Source: Alphaproteobacteria bacterium (GTDB lineage Bacteria; Pseudomonadota; Alphaproteobacteria; UBA8366). Taken from it: a DNA stretch of 13,639 bases. Positions 7,790 to 13,639 of this stretch are shown piece after piece. The notes beneath the pieces are model-generated. The model worked only from the letters and a program-made list of their open reading frames with translations. It ran no database searches and was not told where the DNA came from. The DNA lies in the NCBI GenBank assembly GCA_018665505.1, contig JABJCS010000551.1, positions 1 to 13,639 on the forward strand. Reading direction: 5' to 3'. The first letter of the stretch is position 1; each line of letters begins with the position of its first letter. A program made the translations under genes and the position numbers.

Positions 7790-7913
7790 GTCATTCCGGA
7801 AACCGGAACGGTCATCCGGAATGACGGCCTGAGCCGAATAATTGAAATACAAGACGCTTGAGTAGACCTCAGGCACTATTTCAGGGTTCGCTGTCGGCCC
7901 CGGAATGACGGGG
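7790..7913. repeat. Composite GTCATTCC/GGAATGAC intergenic repeat, possible bidirectional terminator
   Basis: The 137-bp gap between cysS and the convergent VOC gene is nearly all repeat. GTCATTCCGG (7790-7799) is the exact reverse complement of CCGGAATGAC at 7816-7825, and CCGGAATGAC recurs at 7900-7909. Nested alternatives are TTCCGG-AAA-CCGGAA (7794-7808), GCCTGAG (7827-7833) with CTCAGGC (7868-7874), and CCCCG-GAATGA-CGGGG (7898-7913). Such GGAATGAC repeats are common between genes in alphaproteobacteria. The structure would also serve as a terminator for both genes. No gene is seen in the gap. Confidence 0.7.
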
Positions 7914-7917
7914 TGAT

Positions 7918-8334
7918 TCACGCGCTCGGCGGTCCTTTCAATTCGACCGTATTGCCGTCGGGGTCCTGAATGTAGATCGAGGGTCCGGTGCCGTCCGCGC
8001 CGTAGCGGGGCGACGTCTCCGGCGCTGTGATGCCGTGCTCTTCCAGATGTTTGCGGATGGTGGGTTCATCCCAGGGTTCCACGCGCAGGCAGAAATGATC
8101 GAGATTGAGACCATCGTCGCCGGGCGCAGGGCCGCCTTTGCGTCCGAGCTCACCATCGGTATCGACCAGGTCGATCAGCGATGCACCGGCGCGGAGCTGA
8201 TGGAGCCCTAACCTGTCGATTGTACGCTCGACCTTGCAGCCGAGCACATTTTCGTAGAACCGGATCATCTCCTGCAGTCGCTCCGTGCGAAGCACCAGAT
8301 GATCGAGGCCTTTGGGGGAAATTGGTTTTGTCAT
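7918..8334 (-). CDS. VOC-superfamily (glyoxalase/dioxygenase-fold) protein
   Basis: A 138-residue single-domain protein of the vicinal oxygen chelate fold. Two beta-alpha-beta-beta-beta modules can be followed: about 8-58 (GLDHLVLRTERLQEMIRFYE) and 76-134, ending SIYIQDPDGNTVELKG. Likely metal ligands are His12, His80 (LNLDHFCLRV) and Glu131, the family pattern, so a metal-dependent glyoxalase-like or small ring-processing role is possible. The first residues match the family from GLDH. No strong Shine-Dalgarno sequence precedes the ATG at 8334. It follows the GMC gene by 79 bp on the same strand, with two inverted repeats in between, so it may have its own promoter. Precise reaction unknown; it could also be a resistance-type VOC protein. 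Confidence 0.85.
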   Translation of the reverse strand: MTKPISPKGLDHLVLRTERLQEMIRFYENVLGCKVERTIDRLGLHQLRAGASLIDLVDTDGELGRKGGPAPGDDGLNLDHFCLRVEPWDEPTIRKHLEEHGITAPETSPRYGADGTGPSIYIQDPDGNTVELKGPPSA

Positions 8335-8353
8335 ACTCGGTATATCGGGATGA

Positions 8354-8370
8354 TATTTAGTTTCTAAATA
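8354..8370. promoter_or_regulatory. Perfect palindrome TATTTAG-TTT-CTAAATA upstream of the VOC gene
   Basis: Seven-base arms with a 3-bp centre, placed 20-36 bp upstream of the VOC start codon. The position and symmetry fit a repressor operator over the VOC promoter; a weak RNA stem is the alternative. No matching copy was noticed elsewhere in the window. Confidence 0.4.
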
Positions 8371-8371
8371 G

Positions 8372-8413
8372 CCTCATCCTCTCCTACTTGCGGGGGAGGG
8401 TTAGAGTAGAGGG
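8372..8413. repeat. Pyrimidine/purine imperfect hairpin repeat after the GMC gene
   Basis: A CCTCATCCTCTCC arm, short spacer, and a GGGGGAGGGTTAGAGTAGAGGG arm directly abut the GMC stop codon. It resembles the CCCTCA...CTCTCC / GGAGAGGG...TGAGGG intergenic repeats common in alphaproteobacteria. The arms are decayed, with mismatches. It may end transcription of the GMC operon. Confidence 0.45.
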
Positions 8414-10114
8414 TTAACCCTTCAATATCGTATCTGCGATTTTCTCCGAGGTCATTAGTGTCGGGAAATTAGTGTTCGCGCACGGGACGCACGGCATGAT
8501 CGAGGCGTCGACCACCCGCAACCCCTGTGCGCCGTGGACCCGCCCCTGACTGTCGGTGACCGCCATGGGGTCGTCGGCGCGCCCCATGCGGTTCGAACAC
8601 GACGCATGCCACGTGCCAGTTACACTGCGCTTCAGGTACGCGGCCAAGGCCTCGTCGTCGGACATCAGGGTTATGATGTCGTCGCCTTCGGTGATGAAGG
8701 AGGAGATCAGCCATTTCCGGAACCAGGACGGGCCATCCATCATTTGCGCCAAGACACCGGTCAAGATTTTGTTGCGCGTCGTCACTGTGCCGACCTTGCG
8801 CACGCGTTCGCTATAGGCGGATGGGAAGGCGTCTTTCGTAACGGCTTGGACGGCCGACGACATGAAGACGTCGACGACGCGGCGATAGCCATCCATCAGA
8901 CGGTCTAGATCGCGGGCGTCGGAGAGCATATTGAACTCCACCGTTGGCTCGACGCGCCAATCGCTCGAGGTAAGCGTCAATTGCCCGGTCGAATAGGTCT
9001 TGTTCACCCAAGCGAGCATTGAGCCCAAACGGTCGCCGACCGCGTGCCAGGCGGATTTCGCGACCACGGCGGCAAACATATCGCCCGCCGGGGCATGGTG
9101 CATGTTGGAGGAATAACGCCAGCCCAGATGGATGTGCCGACGCGTGAGGTCGTTGAGGCGCGCATCCGGCTGCATCCATGCGGACATTGCCGCCGCCGCG
9201 TGCTCCATCAGGTTTTGGCCGACACCTGCGCGCTCGAGACGCACCTCGATACCCATGTCGTGGAGATGGCCAACCGGCCCGATGCCAGAGCGCAACAGCA
9301 TGGCCGGTGAATGAATGGCGCCGCTGCACAGGATCACTTCGTTGGCTTTGAAGGTGTGCTCCTGGCCGTGTTGGACGGCGATCACGCCGACGGCCTTTGT
9401 GCCCTCGAACAGGATTTCCTTCACTTGGATTTCGGATTCGATGCGCAGGTTTTCGCGGCTCCGCGTTTGCGGATCGAGATAACCAATGGCGGCGGAGACG
9501 CGTCGGTCATAGAGGTTCGACATCGTTACCGGGAAATAGCCGTCGCGGAATTCACCGTTTTGGTCGGCGATATATTCGGCACCTTGCTCCTCCAACGCGG
9601 CGGCGATGCCTTTCACGTAGCTCGGCCATTGATCGGAGAAGATGCGGCGGACTGGAATGCGGCCTTCTTGGCCGTGAAATTCGTCGTCAAAATCGAGATC
9701 GCGTTCGACCTTCTTGAAATAGGGCAGGCATTCCTCCCAGCTCCAGCCCTCGGCACCGCGTTCGCCCCATTCGTCGTAATCGGTGGGGGCATCCCGGTTC
9801 GCGAGCTGGCCATTGATGCTGGAGCCGCCGCCCATAACGCGGGCTTGTTCGTATTGTTTGGCAGGTGGCCGGTCGTCAGGATTGTTGTGGGATTGCGGGC
9901 CGATATGGACCTTCAAGCCGTTCCAGATGAATTTCGGGTTGAAGTAGACCTTGCCTGGATAGCTATCGAGGATTTCTTCCGGCACCTGATTGTGCGGCGT
10001 GTCGATCCCGGCCTCCAGGAGCAAGACCTGATTTGAGCTGCGCGAGGACAAGCGGTTGGCCTGGACGCTGCCGGCGGACCCGCCGCCGACAATGATGTAA
10101 TCGTAAGTCGTCAT
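8414..10114 (-). CDS. GMC-family FAD-dependent oxidoreductase (choline/alcohol dehydrogenase-like)
   Basis: A 566-residue glucose-methanol-choline enzyme, usual length, expected to oxidise an alcohol to an aldehyde or ketone with FAD. The Rossmann FAD motif GGGSAGSVQANRL spans 10-22, with Glu34 for the ribose. GMC signature 1 is at about 91-114 (ARVMGGGSSINGQLANRDAP, then TDYD) and signature 2 at 263-280 (CSGAIHSPAMLLRSGIGP). The catalytic histidine is His503 in GTWHASCSNRMG, and Asn548 (CANTNFPTLM) is in the second-base position, so the active site looks functional though the usual HP(V)GTCRMG motif is altered. Cytoplasmic, with no leader. It starts 16 bp after the ABM gene with GAGG upstream, as second-last gene of the oxidative cluster. 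Substrate unknown; alcohols made by the neighbouring dioxygenase are plausible. Confidence 0.93.
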   Translation of the reverse strand: MTTYDYIIVGGGSAGSVQANRLSSRSSNQVLLLEAGIDTPHNQVPEEILDSYPGKVYFNPKFIWNGLKVHIGPQSHNNPDDRPPAKQYEQARVMGGGSSINGQLANRDAPTDYDEWGERGAEGWSWEECLPYFKKVERDLDFDDEFHGQEGRIPVRRIFSDQWPSYVKGIAAALEEQGAEYIADQNGEFRDGYFPVTMSNLYDRRVSAAIGYLDPQTRSRENLRIESEIQVKEILFEGTKAVGVIAVQHGQEHTFKANEVILCSGAIHSPAMLLRSGIGPVGHLHDMGIEVRLERAGVGQNLMEHAAAAMSAWMQPDARLNDLTRRHIHLGWRYSSNMHHAPAGDMFAAVVAKSAWHAVGDRLGSMLAWVNKTYSTGQLTLTSSDWRVEPTVEFNMLSDARDLDRLMDGYRRVVDVFMSSAVQAVTKDAFPSAYSERVRKVGTVTTRNKILTGVLAQMMDGPSWFRKWLISSFITEGDDIITLMSDDEALAAYLKRSVTGTWHASCSNRMGRADDPMAVTDSQGRVHGAQGLRVVDASIMPCVPCANTNFPTLMTSEKIADTILKG

Positions 10115-10130
10115 GGAAGCCTCGCGCCGA

Positions 10131-10427
10131 TTAGGGGTTCATGAGGGTAAGGTCGACACGTTCCCGGGTGACGCCGATTTCCGCCGCAACCTTCGAATAC
10201 ACTGCGTAATGGGGCTGGGTGCGGTGATTGTCGAGGGCGGCTTGGTCGTCATACGCTTCAAAAAAGTAGACGCAATTGGGCTCGTCATTCGGCACCAGTA
10301 TGCGGAATTGTTGGCAGCCTGGCTCATCTTGCATCGAATGTTTGGCATCGTGATGCGCCGCTTCCATGAACTTATCCATGGAGCCTTCCGGGATGGTGAA
10401 CTTCACCAGTATCGCGAGCGCCGTCAT
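10131..10427 (-). CDS. Small antibiotic-biosynthesis-monooxygenase (ABM/YgiN-like) domain protein
   Basis: A 98-residue protein of the dimeric ferredoxin-like ABM fold, the group of YgiN-type quinol monooxygenases and other cofactor-free oxygenases. The typical pattern is present: AILVKFTIPEGSMDKFMEA (5-23), DEPGCQQFRIL (34-44), VYFFEAYDDQAALDNHRTQ (53-71) and PHYAVY (72-77). The Shine-Dalgarno sequence is strong: GGAGGAG (10436-10442) with an 8-nt spacer. It lies between the dioxygenase (28 bp) and the GMC gene (16 bp) on one strand. It may act on an aromatic or quinol intermediate of that pathway or remove a toxic aldehyde or quinone, but ABM domains vary in function and some are not enzymes. 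Confidence 0.88.
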   Translation of the reverse strand: MTALAILVKFTIPEGSMDKFMEAAHHDAKHSMQDEPGCQQFRILVPNDEPNCVYFFEAYDDQAALDNHRTQPHYAVYSKVAAEIGVTRERVDLTLMNP

Positions 10428-10455
10428 GTCGATGTCTCCTCCAACTGTAATTTGT

Positions 10456-11457
10456 TTAAGATGCCGGCCGAATTTCCGAGATTCGCGAGTTGGTCAGCTC
10501 CGCGGAACTCCATAGCGATGCTTGATCTTTCGGCAGGCGGCGGCTTTCCGGCGTCATCAGCCAGAGCCGCAGCAGAAACCGGTCGCGACCCGCGTCCGCA
10601 TCATCCTCGAAGGCGGTTCGGCCGTGATACGTGACATGATTGTTCAACATCTGAATGTCGCCGGGCTCGATCATGTGTTCGTAGCAAAGCTCTTCCGAGA
10701 GGTCGACCAACATATCGAGTGCTTCGGTCTGGGCGTCGGATAGGCGTGGGACTTCGGGGAACGCCTGGGCCTGGTCAATATACACGCGGGAGAGATCGCT
10801 GGTGAAGGCGCTGCCCTGCATGGTGAAGACAGGAAGCATGTAATAGGGCGCGTCGGTTCCGACCTCGTCGCCGATGGAACTGCGGTAGAAATCGCCGAAC
10901 AGAAGTTCCGCGAGGTCGGGCCGCCGTTCCAGCAATGCGTTGTAGATCGCAGTCGCGCTGACGATGCGGCTAACCCCGCCTTTCGCCGCTTTGCGCAGAC
11001 AAAGAAGAGCAACCACATCGGCGCGGTCGTTGTGCCAGCTGAGCTTGCTCGGCGATTCGACGCGCGGTCCCCCCGAATCCCGTACTTCCCGCATCAGCCC
11101 GGCCCCGCCGTTCTGGATAACTGCCGCGCCCATATGCGAGCCGAGACCAAGATAGAGTCGTTTCAAATCGTCCAATTCGTAGCGATCGATCGGCATGCCA
11201 CGAATCAATGTGACACCTCTGCCATGCTCTAGGCGCCGAGCGGTCTCTTTCAGGCGGTCCGCCAGGCGAGGGAGTGGAAAATCCCCTGCTGTCGTCTCCT
11301 GCCAGGGGCGGTTCAAGCGTTTTGCCGAGGCCAACGCTGCGTCGAATTCGGCGATATCATGTTCGTCGAGATGCCATATCCAGTCGTCCGAAGCCTCGAG
11401 TTCTTTGCCGGTCCAAGCGGAGGCATCGTCTATGGGCGTTCTGTTTTTCTGTGTCAT
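10456..11457 (-). CDS. TauD/TfdA-family Fe(II)/2-oxoglutarate-dependent dioxygenase
   Basis: A 333-residue oxygenase from the chosen ATG at 11457; a GTG frame opens 14 codons further up at 11499 but lacks support. The metal triad is clear: His142 and Asp144 in SWHNDRADVV, and His278 in NNHVTYHGRTAF. The 2-oxoglutarate arginine is Arg297 or nearby Arg293 in DRFLLRLWL (292-300). A GGVSRIVSATAIYNALLERR segment (160-179) is typical of the family. By family knowledge it couples 2-oxoglutarate decarboxylation to hydroxylation, often cleaving C-N, C-S or C-O compounds. It is first gene of the oxidative cluster and divergent from the DUF924 gene, so the promoter lies in the 74-bp spacer. The substrate is not readable; taurine itself is not supported by cluster content. 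Confidence 0.92.
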   Translation of the reverse strand: MTQKNRTPIDDASAWTGKELEASDDWIWHLDEHDIAEFDAALASAKRLNRPWQETTAGDFPLPRLADRLKETARRLEHGRGVTLIRGMPIDRYELDDLKRLYLGLGSHMGAAVIQNGGAGLMREVRDSGGPRVESPSKLSWHNDRADVVALLCLRKAAKGGVSRIVSATAIYNALLERRPDLAELLFGDFYRSSIGDEVGTDAPYYMLPVFTMQGSAFTSDLSRVYIDQAQAFPEVPRLSDAQTEALDMLVDLSEELCYEHMIEPGDIQMLNNHVTYHGRTAFEDDADAGRDRFLLRLWLMTPESRRLPKDQASLWSSAELTNSRISEIRPAS

Positions 11458-11531
11458 CGCTGTTTGTCTCACTGCGGTGCTCTCAATATAACCTAACACA
11501 AGCAGAAGAAGTGGCGAGCGGGATGAAGTAG

Positions 11532-12092
11532 ATGGACGCGAAAATAGACGAAATTCTTGAGTTTTGGTTCGGACCGGTGCCCGGTGAGAAACGCGATATC
11601 TGGTTTGAACGCAGCGATGAATTCGATGCGGAACTCCGAACCCGCTTCGGCGACGTGCATGACCGCGCCTCGGCAGGTGAATGCGATCATTGGACCGAGA
11701 CGCCGAAGGGTACCTTGGCTTTAATCGTGTTGTTGGATCAATTTTCCCGCAACCTTTACCGGGGCGACGCCTGCGCCTTCGCGACTGATGCCAAGGCGTT
11801 GGAGATTGCCGACGTCGCGATTGAAAAGGGATGGGATCGGAAATTCACCGAGGCCGAGCAGATATTCTTCTATTTGCCGCATGAACACAGCGAAGATCTG
11901 GAAATCCAAAAGCGCTCTGTCGAGTTGTTCTCCCAAACGAAGGAATGGGGCACGGAATACGCGGACGCCCATCTTCGCATAATCGAACGCTTCGGGCGCT
12001 TTCCGCACCGGAATGCAGTTCTGGGACGAGTGAATACGCCCGAGGAGGAAGAGTACTTGGCACAGCCGCGCGAAGGGTTTGAGGCAGGTTGA
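11532..12092 (+). CDS. DUF924 family protein
   Basis: A 186-residue protein of the DUF924 family, function not established. Family signatures are easily seen: ILEFWFG (8-14), WF (24-25), IVLLDQFSRNLYRGD (65-79), FFYLPHEHSED (112-122), IERFGRFPHRNAVLGR (151-166) and TPEEEEYLA (169-177). Mostly helical, soluble. The start ATG follows directly after the three-codon frame ATG-AAG-TAG at 11523-11531; GGGATG overlaps this and the Shine-Dalgarno sequence is weak. It is 40 bp upstream of trmJ on the same strand, so the two are probably cotranscribed. The cellular role is unknown. Confidence 0.93.
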   Translation: MDAKIDEILEFWFGPVPGEKRDIWFERSDEFDAELRTRFGDVHDRASAGECDHWTETPKGTLALIVLLDQFSRNLYRGDACAFATDAKALEIADVAIEKGWDRKFTEAEQIFFYLPHEHSEDLEIQKRSVELFSQTKEWGTEYADAHLRIIERFGRFPHRNAVLGRVNTPEEEEYLAQPREGFEAG

Positions 12093-12132
12093 TGCGTGAC
12101 CGGAGCGAGATAAAGCGTTAAGACCCCGCACC

Positions 12133-12918
12133 ATGGCTGGAACAGATAAAACACAAACCTCCGTCACTGGCGGTCCCGCCGTCATTCTGGTTGAGCCGCA
12201 GCTCGGCGAGAATATCGGCTTTGCGGCGCGGGCGATGATGAATGGCGGGTTGTCGGACCTGCGGATCGTTAATCCGCGCGACGGGTGGCCAAATCCGCGT
12301 GCAATAGCCGCCGCGTCCGGAGCGGGCGACATTATCGAGGCAGTGCGGGTGTTCGAGAGCACTGGTGATGCCATTGCTGGCCTGAAGCGGGTCTTCGCCA
12401 TGACAGCGCGGCCCCGCGATATGATCATCACCGTTGCAACACCGCGTAATGCAGCCGCCGAAATGCGTTCTCTCGTCGCGGGAGGCGTCGACATCGGAAT
12501 TCTTTTCGGCCCCGAGCGCAAAGGTTTGCAGAATGACGATATCGCGCTGGCCGATACGGTGGTGCAGGCGCCATTAAATCCCGCCCATAGTTCCATGAAT
12601 TTAGGCCACGCGGTCATGGTCATGGCCTATGAGTGGTTTCAGAGCGGTGACGATACCGCCGAGCGGGTGCTGAACTTGGGACGAACCGATCTCGCGACCA
12701 AGGACGAGTTGTTGCGGTTCTTCGAACGCTTGGAAGCAGAGCTGGATGCGTGTGGATTCTTCCATGTCGCGGAGAAACGCCCGATCATGGTGCGCAAGAT
12801 CCGAAATATATTTCAGCGCGCCGGTATGGCGGAAGAAGAAGTCCGCACTTTGCATGGGATTCTCTCTGGTTTGGTGCGTCGTCCGCATGCTTCGGACGGG
12901 GGTGAATCAAGCGATTGA
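12133..12918 (+). CDS. trmJ: tRNA (cytidine/uridine-2'-O-) methyltransferase, TrmJ family
   Basis: A SPOUT-fold, S-adenosylmethionine-dependent enzyme of 261 residues that, in the named family, methylates the 2'-OH of nucleotide 32 in tRNA. Diagnostic segments: [19 protein letters not shown] (19-37), [14 protein letters not shown] (124-137) and [20 protein letters not shown] (148-167), the three SPOUT motifs in the right order. The C-terminal extension (about 185-250), [15 protein letters not shown], then [14 protein letters not shown], is characteristic of TrmJ. No convincing Shine-Dalgarno sequence precedes the ATG. It follows DUF924 by 40 bp, and its stop codon lies in the -35 box of the rpsD promoter. 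Another SPOUT specificity is less likely. Confidence 0.92.
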   Translation: MAGTDKTQTSVTGGPAVILVEPQLGENIGFAARAMMNGGLSDLRIVNPRDGWPNPRAIAAASGAGDIIEAVRVFESTGDAIAGLKRVFAMTARPRDMIITVATPRNAAAEMRSLVAGGVDIGILFGPERKGLQNDDIALADTVVQAPLNPAHSSMNLGHAVMVMAYEWFQSGDDTAERVLNLGRTDLATKDELLRFFERLEAELDACGFFHVAEKRPIMVRKIRNIFQRAGMAEEEVRTLHGILSGLVRRPHASDGGESSD

Positions 12919-12942
12919 CAACAGCCGGGGTATCCCTATACT
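12915..12942 (+). promoter_or_regulatory. Near-consensus sigma-70-type promoter of rpsD
   Basis: TTGACA at 12915-12920 (perfect -35), 16-bp spacer, TATACT at 12937-12942 (-10, one mismatch to TATAAT). Transcription should begin near 12949, leaving a leader of about 100 nt before rpsD. The trmJ stop codon TGA (12916-12918) lies in the -35 box. Confidence 0.75.
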
Positions 12943-12951
12943 CCGCGCCGC

Positions 12952-13042
12952 TCCTGGGAATGTGGGTCGTAGAACCCCGCTGCACGCCGAGTTTTAGCGC
13001 GTCAGACTACCGGGACAAAAATAACGCCGGGCAAACCCAGGG
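12952..13042 (+). promoter_or_regulatory. rpsD leader with potential Shine-Dalgarno-sequestering pairing
   Basis: TCCTGGG at 12952-12958 can pair with CCCAGGG at 13036-13042 (six Watson-Crick pairs plus one G-U), burying the AGGGA ribosome site (13039-13043). GGGT (12964-12967) with ACCC (12974-12977) offers a small internal stem. Such closing of a ribosomal-protein leader is a usual form of autogenous control; S4 represses its own operon in enterobacteria, but here it is only inferred. Confidence 0.4.
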
Positions 13043-13052
13043 AAATTTAGAA

Positions 13053-13639
13053 ATGTCGAAGCGACTGAAGTCGAAGTATAAGATCAATCGCCGTCTCCGC
13101 TGTAATTTGTGGGGTCGGCCTAAAAGTCCGTTTAATCGCCGTGAATACGGTCCGGGCCAGCATGGCCAGCGCCGCCGCAAGCCTTCTGATTACAGCATCC
13201 AGCTGCAGGCGAAACAGCGCCTGAAGGGCTACTACGGCAGTATCGGCGAGAAGAAATTCCACCGTTATTATGAAGACGCGGAGCGCCGCAAGGGTGACAC
13301 CAGTGAGAACTTGATCGAGCTGTTGGAGCGCCGTTTGGATGCGGTCGTCTATCGGGCGAAGTTCGTGCCCACCGTGTTCGCCGCGCGTCAATTCGTCAAT
13401 CACGGTCATGTCCTCGTAAATGGTAAACGGGTAAATATCCCGTCATACCAAATGAACGAAGGCGATGTGGTCGAAGTCAAAGACAAGAGTAAGGCGATGG
13501 CCTTGGTGCTTGAAGCGATGGCGTCGACTGAACGCGAAGTGCCGGAATACATTTCCGTCGACGAGCGTAAAATGGCGGCGACCTTCGTTCGCCCGCCAAA
13601 GCTTGAAGATGTACCTTACCCGGTACAGATGGAACCGAA
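13053..13639 (+). CDS. rpsD: 30S ribosomal protein S4 (cut at right edge)
   Basis: Primary 16S rRNA-binding protein that nucleates assembly of the 30S body. The open frame translates to [20 protein letters not shown], then [20 protein letters not shown] and a C-terminal VIN-like S4 domain with [19 protein letters not shown] and [22 protein letters not shown] (RNA-binding S4 fold, about 90-155). About 195 residues are visible of a usual 205, so only the last few are off the edge. AGGGA at 13039-13043 gives a 9-nt spacer to the ATG. A strong own promoter precedes it. It stands apart from the alpha operon, downstream of trm[22 protein letters not shown] stretch is normal for S4. Confidence 0.97.
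   Translation, partial: MSKRLKSKYKINRRLRCNLWGRPKSPFNRREYGPGQHGQRRRKPSDYSIQLQAKQRLKGYYGSIGEKKFHRYYEDAERRKGDTSENLIELLERRLDAVVYRAKFVPTVFAARQFVNHGHVLVNGKRVNIPSYQMNEGDVVEVKDKSKAMALVLEAMASTEREVPEYISVDERKMAATFVRPPKLEDVPYPVQMEP

Noticed and set aside
9311..10036. Plus-strand open frame of 241 codons within the GMC gene
   Set aside because: It mirrors the GMC coding strand, its translation has no recognisable domain, and the GMC frame carries all family motifs.
11458..11499. Upstream GTG extension of the dioxygenase gene
   Set aside because: The added 14 residues are not family-like, and the spacer there holds promoter-like AT-rich sequence. The ATG at 11457 gives a normal N-terminus.
11721..12623. 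Minus-strand open frame of 300 codons across DUF924 and trmJ
   Set aside because: It runs against two genes with clear family signatures and has no motifs of its own.
1..13639. CRISPR arrays, tRNA or rRNA genes, transposases, toxin-antitoxin or phage genes
   Set aside because: No regularly spaced direct repeats, no cloverleaf sequence and no matching protein motifs were seen on either strand.

Overview
The window looks like chromosomal DNA of an alphaproteobacterium, most likely Rhodospirillales-like. The signs are GC-rich coding sequence, a long glutamine-dependent NAD+ synthetase, a GcvA-type LysR regulator, intergenic GTCATTCC/GGAATGAC repeats, and a trmJ-rpsD end. The genus cannot be named from the sequence alone. 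No phage, transposase, CRISPR array, rRNA or tRNA gene was seen.

Left part (1-2631, minus strand): an apparent operon of an unrecognised 282-residue protein, then the alpha and beta subunits of a thiamine-diphosphate 2-oxoacid (pyruvate/acetoin-type) dehydrogenase E1. Alpha and beta overlap by ATGA. Beta runs off the left edge, so any E2/E3 genes would lie outside. Divergent from this operon is nadE (2809-4473), which makes NAD+, a cofactor such complexes need.

Middle (4487-6325): an EamA/DMT exporter gene and a divergent LysR regulator share a very AT-rich 99-bp spacer. The spacer carries two near-identical LysR-type T-N11-A boxes exactly 63 bp apart. This is a self-contained exporter/regulator module between the housekeeping genes nadE and cysS (6404-7780).

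Right-middle (7790-11457): after a composite GGAATGAC hairpin repeat there is a minus-strand oxidative cluster. Its transcription order is TauD/TfdA-type Fe(II)/2-oxoglutarate dioxygenase, small ABM monooxygenase, GMC flavin oxidoreductase, then a VOC protein after a 79-bp gap. The first three are tightly packed (28- and 16-bp gaps). The order suggests one pathway that hydroxylates a small organic compound and then oxidises the alcohol; the substrate cannot be read from the sequence.

Right end (11532-13639, plus strand): DUF924 protein, TrmJ-family tRNA 2'-O-methyltransferase, and ribosomal protein S4 (rpsD, cut by the right edge). rpsD has a near-consensus sigma-70 promoter whose -35 box contains the trmJ stop codon. 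Its roughly 100-nt leader can pair with its own Shine-Dalgarno sequence, suggesting autogenous control.

Overall this is a housekeeping backbone (nadE, cysS, DUF924, trmJ, rpsD) interrupted by two accessory blocks, the exporter/LysR pair and the oxidative cluster. No clearly new defence or mobile system is visible. The strongest points for follow-up are the operator pair, the rpsD leader, the unknown gene of the E1 operon and the oxidative cluster.
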